64,000 bases of DNA from Datnioides undecimradiatus (lineage: Eukaryota; Chordata; Actinopteri; Lobotiformes; Datnioididae). The translations under genes and the position numbers were made by a program. Positions 13,601 to 27,100 of this stretch are shown here, piece by piece (within the stretch, counting starts at the first letter, position 1; every line of letters starts with the position of its first letter). The stretch spans positions 3,889,477 to 3,953,476 of the forward strand of contig WARS01000025.1 of assembly GCA_008933995.1 (NCBI GenBank), written 5' to 3'. The notes under the pieces were generated by a model. That model was not told the origin of the DNA, did no database searches, and saw only the letters and a program-made list of their open reading frames with translations.

Positions 13601-16600
13601 CTACGACACACAACCTGCAACAAATACCATGTACAGAGTTGAAACTAATGGGTGAGAAGGATTGCAATGCGTGCAATCTTCATCCTCTTCACTGCTCACA
13701 TAAGATGCATTCCATAATTTTGCTGCACTTCAACAGGGTCGCGCAAGCTAGGCATGCAGCGGGCCTTGTCTTGTTTTTTGCCTCTGTTTGACCAACAGAA
13801 AGGTGCTCCCTTGTGGTTAATTAAAATGAAACTCCTAATAAGTGTTCTGTATTCATGGTGCCCCAAGAAAACGTCGCAAATCCCAGTAATGTCGCTAAAA
13901 GCTCTGCTGGTGTTTAAACATAGTCCCGCCACACTTTATGGATCAAATCCTGTCTACTCTTTAACCTTTTCTCCGCTCCCCATGATTCCGTCTTTTAATC
14001 GTCATGTCCCAGCTCATCCTGGTGGCTGTAATTCCTTTTGAATGGCAAAGTGTATCAGATACACACTCTGATAAAGAAAGCAACGTGACCCAAATGCTTT
14101 ATTCATCATCCCCGACCGGGCTTACGCAGGAGGCAAAAACAACAAGCCCGACTGCCACATTTAATCAAACGCAGCCACACTGACGGCCCTTTCTCACACT
14201 CAAGGGCACCTCTGCAGTGGAACTCTTTGCAGAATTTGTTTTGATGAGGGACACCTTTCTGAGTAATGAGGTCAATCATATTACCTCTGAGTCGGACTTT
14301 TAAAAAAAAAAACAACACACCTGCACAAGGTCTATTTTGGAGCGCAGTCATGGCTACAAGACTAACCTTGTCATTTCAGGAGTGTGCACAGCACAGTCTC
14401 AGCACAATCCATGATAAAAAGTGATGAATATTCAGGCTGAGTTTGTCCAGTCTGCAGGAGTTGATGGCGAATGAGAAACAGATACAGTAGAGCTGTAAAC
14501 CAGCGTCCTATACAGAAACCACCTTAATATTCTCAGTACGTCTCACTTTGCTCACAGAGGCTCTGCAGTGAAATGTAAATGGAGTAGATAAGATGGATTT
14601 TCAGTGTCATTCCACTTTTCTAAAGAGCTTTGTATGTGATCCCATTCCTCCGGTGACAACGGCAGAGGCTGCATCTTGTTGAACCAACCACTTATCACAA
14701 ATTGCAAACCCTCGAGGCATTACAGCACATCAGGATACCGTACGAGGTGGTTGGGTGACTTTGTCCAGGACTCAAGCGAAAGGAGATTAGTCGCTGAATG
14801 TCACATTTTGATCCTCGGTGGCCACAGTAGCCATTCGCTCAATCGCATTTGAATCTGCAGGAGTGATATTTCACTTGGACAAAATTAATCCTCATGTTCA
14901 CTTCGCCTGATACAAGGAGCCAACTCCTAAATAAAACAAGGAGGGAGGGAAGAACAAGGATTTTCTGTTCCCTAGAATTAAATGCCATGCTATTTTTTAA
15001 TGTGCGTTCTGTGCAGTATATTTAGAATATGCACATTTATTCTTTCAAAGCAGAATCCTCCTCCACACTTGTGCCCTTGATAAAGTTAGAGCAGAAACAG
15101 AATTATATTCATTGATTTGGTCTGAATGAAAAAGGATTTCAGAGTGACTCGAGAAGATAAGAGCTCTTTCTGGGCTCTTCCAAAGATATCCACACCCTGA
15201 TTGTTCTGGGAAACTCAAAGAGGCCTCATCTAGTGTTTGAGCTGCTGCCAGATGAGGATGGCTATATTACATCTCTATCTATTTCCCACAGCATTTGAGC
15301 AATTTTTCACAGGCAAGATTAATGGCTTGTTCAGTTTCAGACAATTTAAAGTTGCGTGGAGGACCTCTCTGTGGAATTCGCAGAGATTATGAGTTCTATT
15401 TGCTGGGGAAATGAACAGTTTGTCCAAATGCCATGAGTCAGCCTTTACAGTGCTCTCTCTTTCAAGCTGTGGCTTTGACCAAACTGTATATAGTGTCAGT
15501 GCACACATCACAAAGCCAGCTTTCAAAATAGAATTACTGAACCATCTGGGGATAGGACTATTTGAATTTGGAGTACTTTAATATCAAATTTTGCTTACTC
15601 CTTCCAAAATGTGGACTTTACTACCCTTTTCCTATCATGGGATTTTCTTTTTGCCCCCCCCCCCCCCCATCACAATTATCCCATTTCTCTTTTAATGTCC
15701 AGCTCATTCATTGCCACCCACATACCACCTGTTTTTTCACACTGGTGTTCAACTGATATACCATATTCATCTTCCAAGCCCCACAGCGGTAGGCATGAAA
15801 ATATTAAATATGCTGATGAACTGTTGCATGCATGCTCCTTTTTCACAAATACAAGCACCCATGATACAGGGGATTATGGGAGTTATGGGAGCCTTATTTG
15901 ATCTTGTCAGTAGTTTTTTGTCTGTATCTTGTATTTTTCTGCAGTTTTTAATCAATATGCAGGTATTACTTTAATATTTGAGTCACAACAGTTTGTAATT
16001 GCAGGTTGTCCTTTCTACTGTGTCCAGACAGACAGCAGGATTTTTAGGAATTCATTTTTTCCCCTTTGTATCCCTCTTTCTTCTGTTTTTTAGATCGAAA
16101 TGTTAGAGCTTAAATACGGCGGCCACCTCATCTCCCGCCGTGCTGCCTGCAAGATCCAGACTGCCTTCCGCCAGTACCAGCTCAGCAAGAACTTCGAGAA
16201 GATCCGCAATTCACTGCTTGAGAGTCGTCTTCCTCGACGCATCTCGCTGCGCAAAGTCCGTGTGCAAAACACAGAAGGTTTCTCTGCTGAACGGGCTCTG
16301 GCAGAAGGCTGCAACTTGGCAGGCATCCCATTGGTGCGCTCACCATCTCTGCCTGCCACAGTTGGTGGCACCCTGACCGACCTGGAAGACTCATTCACTG
16401 AACAGGTCCAGTCACTGGCCAAGTCCATAGACGATGCGCTCAGCAACTGGAGCCTGAAGACCATGTGCTCACTGCAAGAAGGCGGCACTTATCAGTTCGG
16501 TGCTGACTCCTTCAGTGCAGCAGCTGCAGCAGCAGGAGTAGGAGGTGGAGGAGAAGGAGGTGTTGTGGGAGATTCGACTATTCCGCAAGGCCCAGTGGAC

Positions 16601-19600
16601 CCCAGTGACCTCTCAAGGAGCGCAAGCAAGCTGATGATGGCGTTCCGGGATGTGACGGTGCAGATCGACAGCCAGAATTTCAGAGTTTCATCTTCAGTCA
16701 TGGAATCATCCACGTCTGTCACCATTGGCAGCTGTGCCCAACAGGAAGGAGCCTACACCACTGTCTCAGCTACTTCCACAACCACAAATGCCACTCCAGC
16801 CTCCATTTCTTCTGTCCCGTCACAAGATCCACCTCCTCCTCCTGCCGAGGTCCCAGCTGAACCCATTAATCCACCACCGCCCCCACAAGAACCCCCGCCA
16901 CCCCCAGAATTAGACATAGAAGGAGACGAGCAGGATATTGAATTCCCTGCTCCTCCTCCAAGTGAAGAAGTGCTCGGGGAAGAGGAGCAACCTCCACTGA
17001 CCCCTCTTGATAAGATGGCTTCCCCTCAAGAGGAGGTTGTGGTGGTGGTACCACCACCAACAGAGCCCCCTTACGTCCCTCCACCACAGGAGACCGTAAT
17101 GTTGGGGAGCTCGCCCGCTGTGGAGCCACTGGAGGTCAAGAGGTGTAGCTCTGAAACAGCAGACAACAGCTCAGAGCAGATGAGCAGCAGCAGCACGTCA
17201 ACGGAGGCACGCTCCACATCTGAAGCCTCGTCCAAAGAAGCACTGCAGACCATGATCCTCAGCCTGCCGCGCTACCACTGTGAGAACCCTGCCAGCTGTA
17301 AATCACCCACACTGTCCACTGATGTCATGCGAAAACGCCTCTACCGCATTGGCCTCAACCTCTTCAATGTGTAAGTAGCCACTGCTCTTTCATTATTCTG
17401 TGCTTAGTTGATTGTAATTGAATTTTATATCAGGCTGTGTTATCACTTTTGAATCATTGCTGACTGGTTTGCCTTGATTAACTGCACTGAAACACCAAAT
17501 GACTGATCTTATGAGCAGAGCTGAAACAGATTGTCTTAGTTTGGTAATTAATTTTTGTGACTGTGAAATGAGTTACACCTTTTTTCCTACAAAATATAAC
17601 AATATGACTTTTTCCATTTATGCACACATGTATTCATGGCTCCAAGATTTAGAGGTCTCGGTTTCAGCTCATCAGTTTCTAGTGATATGCTGCTGTCTGC
17701 TTATACAGACATACAGGAAGAATATATACTCTAAGCAGCATTATTTGGAAGGCTAATATAAAGACAGTGGTTTTATTTAAAAGGAGAGCATGCTGGAAGT
17801 ACAGTGAGATTAATGTACCTCCATCTCCCATTGGGCTGGAAGAACAAACACAATAAAGCCTGAGTCCCGAGCTGGATTTGAACTAACCTGTTTCTTCTCA
17901 GAAAGACAAAGGAGTACGGAGGTTGTGATAACTTAACAAGGATATATCAGTAATGGCCAAAATGACATCTGGCTATGTCCGACGCCCATTAGTTACTGTT
18001 GCTACGCCTGTCAAGCATGCACATATGTAGTTTATTATGATAACAGTCTTATAATAGTTTAATTTATATTTATTCGGGTTGTTTTCATACAGCAGCAGAC
18101 ACAATCAGACTCTCTCATTTTTAGCTGACCACCAATCTTTGTTGTCCTGTGTAAGCTCTGTCAACTGTCACTGGCAGATCAGCTGTAGCTAGCCAGCCAT
18201 CTCCAGGTGATGTTTCAATGTTTCCAGCTGACTCGATTTTTAAAGCAAAAACTTTCTTTTAAATAGGTGCTTGATCGTCACATGGGATAAAGTTGCATGT
18301 CCCACACGAAACGTCAGCATCATCACCAGTTAGCACAGTTTTAAAAAGACTTGGAAAACAGACACCACCAGCCAAACTCTTTCAAAGAGCAGAGAAAACA
18401 ACAACCATACCTTTCACAGGAGGTCTGTTCAGCTGAGCTATGATTGGACTACGTTTGCTCAGTGGAGGCATTCAGCACAGTCAGTAATGCAGCGGGCATC
18501 CCACCGACTGCACCAAAATATATATTTTTTATATATATTTTTTGACATTTGTGACATGCCAGTCTCATAGTGCATCTTTCATGCCAAGAACTGAGGTGTA
18601 AACGCTGATATGGGTAGTTCTCGTATTCCTGCCGCTACCCAACTCCCACTGCATTTCCCTCCGTGGCTTCACAAATTGTCAGCAGAAGGGAAAAACATGC
18701 CTGTCTTGAAAAGCTTGTTTGTGTTTGCTGGTTTTGCGGCTTTTCAGTCATTGTGAATTCAGTTCCCCCCTGCTGCCTAGTGAAGAGTGACAAAGTCAAA
18801 ACCAGATAAGACCTTCCCAAGACACACTCCAGACAGGTGCAAGGTGGTTACATGGCAGCGAGATATAGGAAGAAAAAGCGTTGCCATGGTGACGACAGTG
18901 CATGGGGCAGGCGCTGGCTGAATCTGTCGTGCTGATTTGTTGAATCCTTGAGATGTTTGTCAAACTCACTTAGTTTTCTACTACAAAACTGAAACTGTTA
19001 CCTAAAGCTAAATATCATAATTTCAATGATCATTGATGCATTATATATTCAGAGGACAAAAAAAACTTATTTTTACGTATTATAAAATGCATGTGAGACA
19101 TTCTTAAGTTACATTCGTATTAGGAGAATGAAATGTAATGTACGAGCTGACTTTTACTCAGTTTTCTTGTCAAAATAGTTCAGATATGATTCAGTTTGAC
19201 TTCTCCTTTTAGAAACGTTTGTAACCACATGACTCCTGACAATGTGCTCAGCAGCCAGCAGCGCACCTGGAAGGAATCTTCAAATAGGGAGATTTACCAT
19301 ATGCTCTATTAGCTTTTAACCCAGAGGAAACCCTAAACGACCACGAACACCCCATGTTTCAAATAAATGTATTGGACTCCTTCACAGTCGGGCTTCAACC
19401 ACTGATGGAGTAGCTGGTTACAATTAGCTGTAATACATTAAGAGGGGATTCAAAAAATGATGGCAACGATCCACAAAGTCTAAAGTTCTCATTAGTCATT
19501 CTGCTGTGAGTCGTGAATGTAATTAAAAGTTCCTTCAGCTCAGTGTGAACCGGCACCTTGGGGACTGGAATGAAAAATTTGAACATTTCAATCCAAGCAG

Positions 19601-20795
19601 GGTTTTTTTGTGTCCTTACCACCTCAACCGCGTCTATAGAAGCTCTGTGCTTTCCAAAATATCTTGCAGTCGCTCAAAACACACAGTGTCCCTTGGGTGC
19701 GAAACCACTACAAGATTTTGTTAAGATATTTCCCCAATTAAGCCATCTCATACAAATTTAGAAGATCGGCGCTCCATTTTGCTCACTGCCAAGCTCTGCA
19801 GCGCAATAAAAGTGCACAATAAAGCCGATTAAGTTTGACTCAATGCTGGAGCGTGACACTGAAAAACAAGAGGAGCAGGAACAAACTGTGCAGTTAGTGG
19901 ATGGAGGATGCAGATGGAAATGTAAAAAAAAAAAAGAAAAGAAAAGAGTTGAACTTTTTAAAGTAAATTTGTGACATAATGTTGTTTACTGAAACTCTAG
20001 TCCAGCCTATAGATAGCAAGTCTACCTCCAAAGGCCCTGGCAGTTATAATACAAAAAAAGATCACTCATATGCACTCTGTATTTACCTTCCTCTGTACAA
20101 TTAGTTGTCCAGACATGTCCACTTTGATAGAGTCAGTCTGAGTGGCAGAGAAAGATTGGCTGTAGCATTTATCTGTTTGCTCAGGCACTCAAAAACACAC
20201 AAAAATACATATCTTATGAGGAGAAGTGAAGACTGCACACATTAGCGATGACTGTTTAATGAAAGTTTCGCAGTTTGATTACGAGGTTCTGTGGCTCTGT
20301 ACTGATACTTCCATAAAATGACGATGTTTCATAGCATTTTTCCGTCTATTTGCAAACCGCTCTACTCATTCCCCCGATCAAACACCTTGAAAGATAAGCT
20401 GACTTTTAATAAATTGGCTACAAGGGAGGAGAGAGACAGAATGGGAGAGCAAAAAAAATAAAAAGATGGAAAGAGAGCGAGAGAGTGCGAGAGAGAGAGG
20501 GGGCAACCGAGCTTGAGGCTTATTAGTTCCACCAGTTCATATCCTCCCTCTAATACCTGCACTGTTGTATCCTTTGCATCTTAAACAGGGCTGTTTGCTT
20601 TGGGCTAAAACTTGGGTATTGCTTGATCATGCGGACAAAAAAGCTCACACATATGCCCGCAGTTGGGTAATGTAATGTGTGAGTGTGTATGAGTGTGTGT
20701 TTGCCTTGCAGCAGGGGGTCTATGCGCCACCTTAGCAGGAGGAGTACGAAAGGCGGGGGAGGAAGTAAATTAAAGAGAGGAAAAGTCAGAAGTTT

Positions 20796-20826
<31 letters not shown>

Positions 20827-23800
20827 AAAAAGAACAGTGAGAGACAGAAATGGAGTGCAAAAGGAAGGCAGAGGAAGTGAAAGAGACACAAAAAGGTAGA
20901 GGGGACAAAAGGTTGAGAGAGAGAGAGACCACTTGATAAAGTTTCCAACTTGAGTGTGGATGGAATGACAATGACTCCATTGTGGGAGGGGAGAGTGTGT
21001 CAAGGACACTGCCATCACACAAGGGAGCTGGTACCGAACCTTGAGCAGGGAACAGGCAGGAAGAGGAGAGGAGAGGGGAGGATTTGAGCAGGTGTGACAT
21101 TAAATGACAGATTCCCGAGTAGATTTCTCTTTTTGTATGCATGACTATTCCATTTTATACCACTGGGTTAGACATATCCTTGATTCACTTTTCTCCCTTC
21201 ACACATTCTGGCCTAGCAAAAGCATTGATTAGATATCAGAGCTGCTCACGGTGGAATCAGACCGACTTTGGACTGTGCGGCAAAAAAGGAGCACCATCAG
21301 AGCTGCGTTAAATAAAAAGGTGGGAGGAGAGACGGCGGTGGCGGGGAGTGGGAGGTAGAGATCTGAATGCTTGTGTCACAGAAGGCTAATTAACATAGCA
21401 GATCAGCAAACTCCTCGAGAGGGATAACCTGACACCAGGAGAAGAGAGCTCTACCAAAAAAATAATGTGTATGTACAATTTGTGCTTGTTTGTGCGTACA
21501 CACACCACGCCTGTATTAACATTCTGCCCTCGGTGCTAAATGACCCAGCACATAATTACAATCTCTGAATTCCAGATGGTGAACAGAGGAAAGCTTTTTA
21601 AAATTTGTTTCCTGCACTTGACAGGTGGTAGGTACACAAGATTGTAGACATGACAAAATAAAGAAACTGCAATTTGATTAAAAATATATATATATATACA
21701 CACACACACCATTTTTAACTGGCGCTACCATATGGAACTGAGAGTGCTTACAAGCTAAAATATTATTGTTAAAGCTTTGCAAATCAACAGTTCCAATAGT
21801 TAGTGAAAAGTAATGGGAAAACAGCTGCGACAGAGTTGTTAAAAGAAATGGATAAATACCAGGAATTAACATTTTTAACACCATTTGACGAAGGCGTTCA
21901 TCTGACAGGACTCCTGCTGTAAATTTGAGAAAAAAGGTCCCTGTTGCTGCTCTAAAAAACAAAAATCTGCTAACCTGAGGGAGAGAATGGCAGTCATAAC
22001 ACTGTATTCTCCCTCTTCAGCAAAAGCATACTTGATGGACAGGAGCTGCGCTTTGCAACAGCAAGTCACATCGGTGTAATGATTTGGGGCTTTGAAGCGT
22101 TTGGCGTCAGACACGGCACGCAATCGTGTTTCCACTCAGAAAAATGCACAGCGGCGCTAACCGGCCATCAATCTATCACTGGTTAGTAATGAAACAGAAA
22201 TGTGCGCATCTGGAGAAATAGGCAACATGCAGCGCTGACAGTGAAGCACCAGCAGTGGCCATAAAACACAGCGCTACAGCCGCTCTGTACATCTGAAACT
22301 GATTTAAAGTAAAAGGCCAAAAATAAATGGATGGATCAAGGTGGTGAGAGAAGCATGTATATGTATGCGTGTCGAGATTAAAAAAAAAAAAAAAAAAAAA
22401 AGCTATGCGTGAGTGCAGCAAGGAGCCAAAAAGGTATGTGTGAAGGAGAAAGATGTCTGGGCATGTAGCAGTTTATGTGGGAGTTGTCATTTTAGCGTGA
22501 CATCTGGGTCCCGTCTGGCACCGTCTATTCCATTCCCTCCCCTGATTTGTGTGTGTCGCTGTGTGTTTGTGTTGTACGCTTGTTCTCTTTTCACTCTTTG
22601 ACCTTGTAAGAACCCAGTTTTCTGTACCCTGCTTCAAGTCACCCACTCCACCCACAAGTTTTCATACGTACAGTAAAGGGCAAAAGAGGTCAACGCTCTG
22701 TGTCCAACACAGTGACCCGTTTGACCTTCATAAGGACAATTTGCATGAGTGTTTCCTGATCAGACCCCGCTGTGGTGAATATTTAGTAAAGATAAGTAAA
22801 AACTGAAACTGCATTGCGTTTGCTGTCAAGCCAACATTGTAAATGTTGTATATACTGAACACGCATGCTCACAACTCTTTCCCTACAATGTCCAATCAGA
22901 GCAAAGATAGTGGGAGGTGGGCAGTTCAAAACTGACAAGAGTTGCAGTGATTCAGAACTGAGAAAGAGATGAAGCCCATTGTTTGCTCCATGTTTGCTGC
23001 AGCAGTCCACTGTAAAATGCCAAAGAGGAGAAATTCCAGCCAGCACCTCGTAACCATGATATTTTTGGGATAGCATTTGTTGGGTAGACAACTGTTGAAT
23101 GTCACAAATGAAGCATTGACATGCAGCTAAAAGTTGGAAGATTGGCTGATGTCACAATATTAGTGGTTGAAATTTTGGTTTGTAAAGCTGATGTGAGCAC
23201 ATTTCATGTTTGGATTGGATTATAATATACCATTAGAAATCAATAGATTTTACAAATGCACACAGACCGTGGATGTAATCCAAAAGGGTTAAAAAGACAT
23301 TTTCTCAAACTTTGACAGTGACTTAAACCTCGAGACAGAAAGTGTGTATGGTACTGAAGTTTCAGCTGAAACAACAATCATTGCCTGGCTTAAGCTCTTT
23401 TTTTGCCTAAACCTAAACTCATGATATGTCTCTAGTCTTTGAGTAAGGTTGTTCAGTGACAAATGTACATGTCAAAACAACTCAGTGGTATATATACGTA
23501 ATTCCTACGACCTAAGGTTGCAGTAGGAGGTACACCACTGATGAGATGTAACCGAAGTCACCAAGGTGACATCACAGCAGCTCCACCTTTACTCCCGAGC
23601 AAGGAAAATCATAATTTGCATGTCGCAGAAAATGTAAATAGGTTTGCTCCCAGAATTTGAACAAACAACCCGTGTTCGCTCTGCACCGCCCATCAGAATC
23701 CATCCACCCTGTATCCCCTGCATCATTTCCTCCCTCTCTTTCCCAATCTTCACCCCAACATTCTCTTCCGAGTCCGACTAATAATCACCATGTGCGATCC

Positions 23801-24100
23801 ATCTGTTGTTGGACAAACATCAAATGAGTGATATCTGCCAAAATTGTTTGGCGAGACATCACCTTCAGCTGAGAGGGTGAGCTAGAAGCTGACAGCTGAG
23901 AGTGCGCCGAGGCTGTCACAGCAGATGCTTTCAGGCAGTCCAGGCTGCACTCACCCCCCCCTCCTCTGTCCTCACATTCCCATTCCCACACATCTGCTCT
24001 GTCTGGTCTCTTTCCAGCCTCCTCCTTATATCCTGCCCTTTATCCTCCCCTCTCCCCTCCCGTCTGTCCCGCCCTCGCCTTACTAAACCCATTAGCTGTG

Positions 24101-24146
<46 letters not shown>

Positions 24147-27100
24147 CTCTGTTATGTAAAGACTGTGGTTTAAACACTGTATAAAGAGGGAGGGAGAGCT
24201 GTGGCAATAATGTGTTAGCCTCCCTAGAGCAACTATCCTCTGTGTCTAATAGGGTTATTAATAGGTACAATATTACTCTCTTGTTCATACATAAGTAACT
24301 TCTGCCATGCAGTCATCTGCAGGACTCCTGATGGGATCATAGGGAAGGAGGTGATTTTCAAAAACCAATGAGATGTTTGGACAAATTTTCTGAAGGCCTG
24401 AGCATGGACGTACCCCTCATTATCCAGACAAACACGTTCCCTAAGACTTCACACACACACAGACAATCTCAAGTAAGTGAGAGGATCCGGTCATGCATGG
24501 TTTAGCTTATCTGCCCTTGCTATAAGCGAAGGTGCTACTCAGTGAGCTAAACACACTTTCAATGATTGTTAAAGACAGTTAAATTACAGTTAAGCTAGCT
24601 GATGTAATGCCCAGAATGGCAGCTCCCCGAAAGTAAAATTTCAAAACATCTTGATCACCACCCCCCCGGTGGCTGGCGACAGTATTTGCTATTAGCTATT
24701 AGCAGATGAGACAAGGGCCATGGGAGTTTCTGATGTTCTGATGACACTGATGTGTGTTCAAGAGTTGTTCATTTTTCTAATGATTGATTGTAATCATTTA
24801 TTAGCTGCTATAAAAAAAAAGGTGTGTGACGTCACGATCGACTGTTTGTTTCTGCCTGTAACTGAGTTATAGCCCCGTGCCGGGCTAGAAACAATATTAA
24901 AGGATATTTGGTTTGGAAAGGGATGTCTAGCATTGCACTAGACTCATTGATGTGAATTAGGAAGAAAGTTCATTTTAAGTGTGAACCGTGCAAACATTAG
25001 CCATTGCAAGGTCATACCAAACACTGAAGGGTAAAGCAGGAAAACCAACAACAGTGCACTCGTTTTTTTGTTAATAAAACTTTTTTTTTTTAACTTTTTT
25101 TCCATGGTGAGCAATTTGTCAATTAATTAAAGAAAAATACAAACCAAAGTCACAAACTCAAGCTAATCTTAGACCTGTCCAAGTCCAGCAAAGTCTACTT
25201 AAGAATGCTTCTGTGCATTTAAGCAGGGATTTAAAGCTGCATCCTAGATCCCATTAGGATTCTGGCAGTATCCCCTGAGTGTTGAGCTGTTTAGTGGTTG
25301 TTATTGAATGTTTTAATGCAGCGCTGGAATTAATACAGATGAGAGTTTGCCCTGCGTGTTTTATCATTTTTAGCCCACCTTGCAGGTGTTCACAGTAAGC
25401 CACAGCCTAGTTTTTCAGGCCAAGAACCTCATTACTCCAATGCATCATTTTGTATTATTTATTTTTTAATTTGCATTGGTCTGTCATTAAAATAAATAAA
25501 TAAATAAAAGAAAAGAAAAGATAAAGCTCTTGTTGCATGTTCGTTAATTGTGATCTTGAAGAAAGCCTGAGGGTCAAAACATCATCGGAATAAAACAGGA
25601 ACACTTATGGAACCAGAGAGTGCAAGACTGCTTTTCCTGCACTCCCCCTGTGGTTTGCATGTGTTGTCCCACTGGCCCTAGATACCGGTGAACAGAACAA
25701 ATGGACTTATTACTGCTGCTAAGTGTGGTTAAGTATGCAGAAGAGCACATCGTCTGTCACGGTCACACAACTACCTCCAGTGTTTAAGACAGGCGGTATT
25801 AAAACACAGACAAGATTTCCTTTCACTAACTCAGTTGCTCCCTTTCTTCTTTTTTGTTTGCCTCAGAAACCCTGACAAGGGCCTTCAGTTCCTGATCTCT
25901 CGAGGCTTCATCCCAGACACACCCATCGGCGTGGCCCACTTCCTGCTGCAGAGGAAGGGCCTGAGCCGACAGATGATAGGAGAGTTCCTCGGCAACAGCA
26001 AGAAGCCCTTCAACAGAGATGTCCTGGAGTAAGTAGGACACATTATTTTCTGCAACTCTTCTAGAATAATTTACTGCTCCTTATAAAGGTGATTGTCCTT
26101 GTAATCCCTCTATTTTCTGGGAGATCCGGGGTCAGGGCCCGCCCCAAGGCCGCATTCAATCTGGGATTTAGCACCAGGAAAAGTCTTTGCTTTTGTAGCC
26201 ACCGTATGGTGGTTGTGAGTGCTGCTACCTGAGCCAATGGTGCACAGGTTTTATGAAATCTAAATGTGAAACCTTAAATTATTACTTCACTATCCACTCG
26301 TGTCAAAGCTGTTACTTTCGCAGACACTGACATTTCATTATGTTTTCCATCGGCGTAAACAAATGGAAAACAAGCTGAAATTGAAGTGTCATGATCCAAC
26401 AAATAAGCCCTCATCTGACTCTTCAAATTGTAAATCTGGGTTGACTTACAAGACAGAATTACAGAAGTAGGATTACGAGCTGATAGGACAAAAATAAAAT
26501 AAAAACCTTTCCTGCCCTTTTTTGTTTTTCAGCCTCTCTTATCACACCAATATCAAAACGGCAATCGCTGTTGTAATGGTGTTATTCTGCAGACAACAAG
26601 CAAGAAACAAAGAGTGATTTATCTGTCATCTGATAATGTAAATATTTTTAAATATCATCTCAGAAGAAGCTCCTGTTCTTTGTATTTGTACCCAGGGGTT
26701 TTGACTAGAGCAATCTTTAAATAAGATTAGATGCCCAGATGTTCTGACATAGGCATCAAAACCATGGACCACCTCTGTGTCCTTGGTTAACATCAAGTCC
26801 ATTTACTCACACCAGCTTTTCCAGACCCACAAAAGACATCACTGGCAAAGCAGCACTCCTCATGATTACTAAACTGACTTTTATATGTCAATTGTTAGAG
26901 TTCCCCTGTAACGCCTTACTTTATTTTATGCTGAGTCATCAAAGCAGAACTAAAAGGTGTTGTGGTGGTCTTTGCCATTAATGAGTTTGAAGCTGCATGA
27001 ATTTATAGAAAGAAGAACCACACAAATGAAGCCAGTGGATTTAAAGGACATGGACAGATGTGTCCTTCTTGTATTACTCATCAAATGAATGTGACTGTAA

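Larger units (their letters stand above)
7668..16093 (+). other. iqsec3 intron, 8.4 kb
   Basis: This intron joins ...LKNKQ to IEMLEL... directly in phase 0, so no exon is missing. It contains a copy of repeat family B (about 11005-11330), a fragment of repeat family C (about 13384-13485), a poly-T run (13064-13079) and a poly-C run (about 15655-15668). I see no coding segment. No function can be assigned to the rest. Confidence 0.8.
17371..25866 (+). other. iqsec3 intron, 8.5 kb
   Basis: No exon is seen. It contains GT/CA microsatellites (20796-20819, 21683-21710, 24103-24145), an A-run of about 22 (22380-22401), an ATAAA/AAATA-rich stretch near 25490-25520, and a probable dispersed-repeat fragment at about 24655-24880. 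No function was found for the remainder. Confidence 0.8.
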
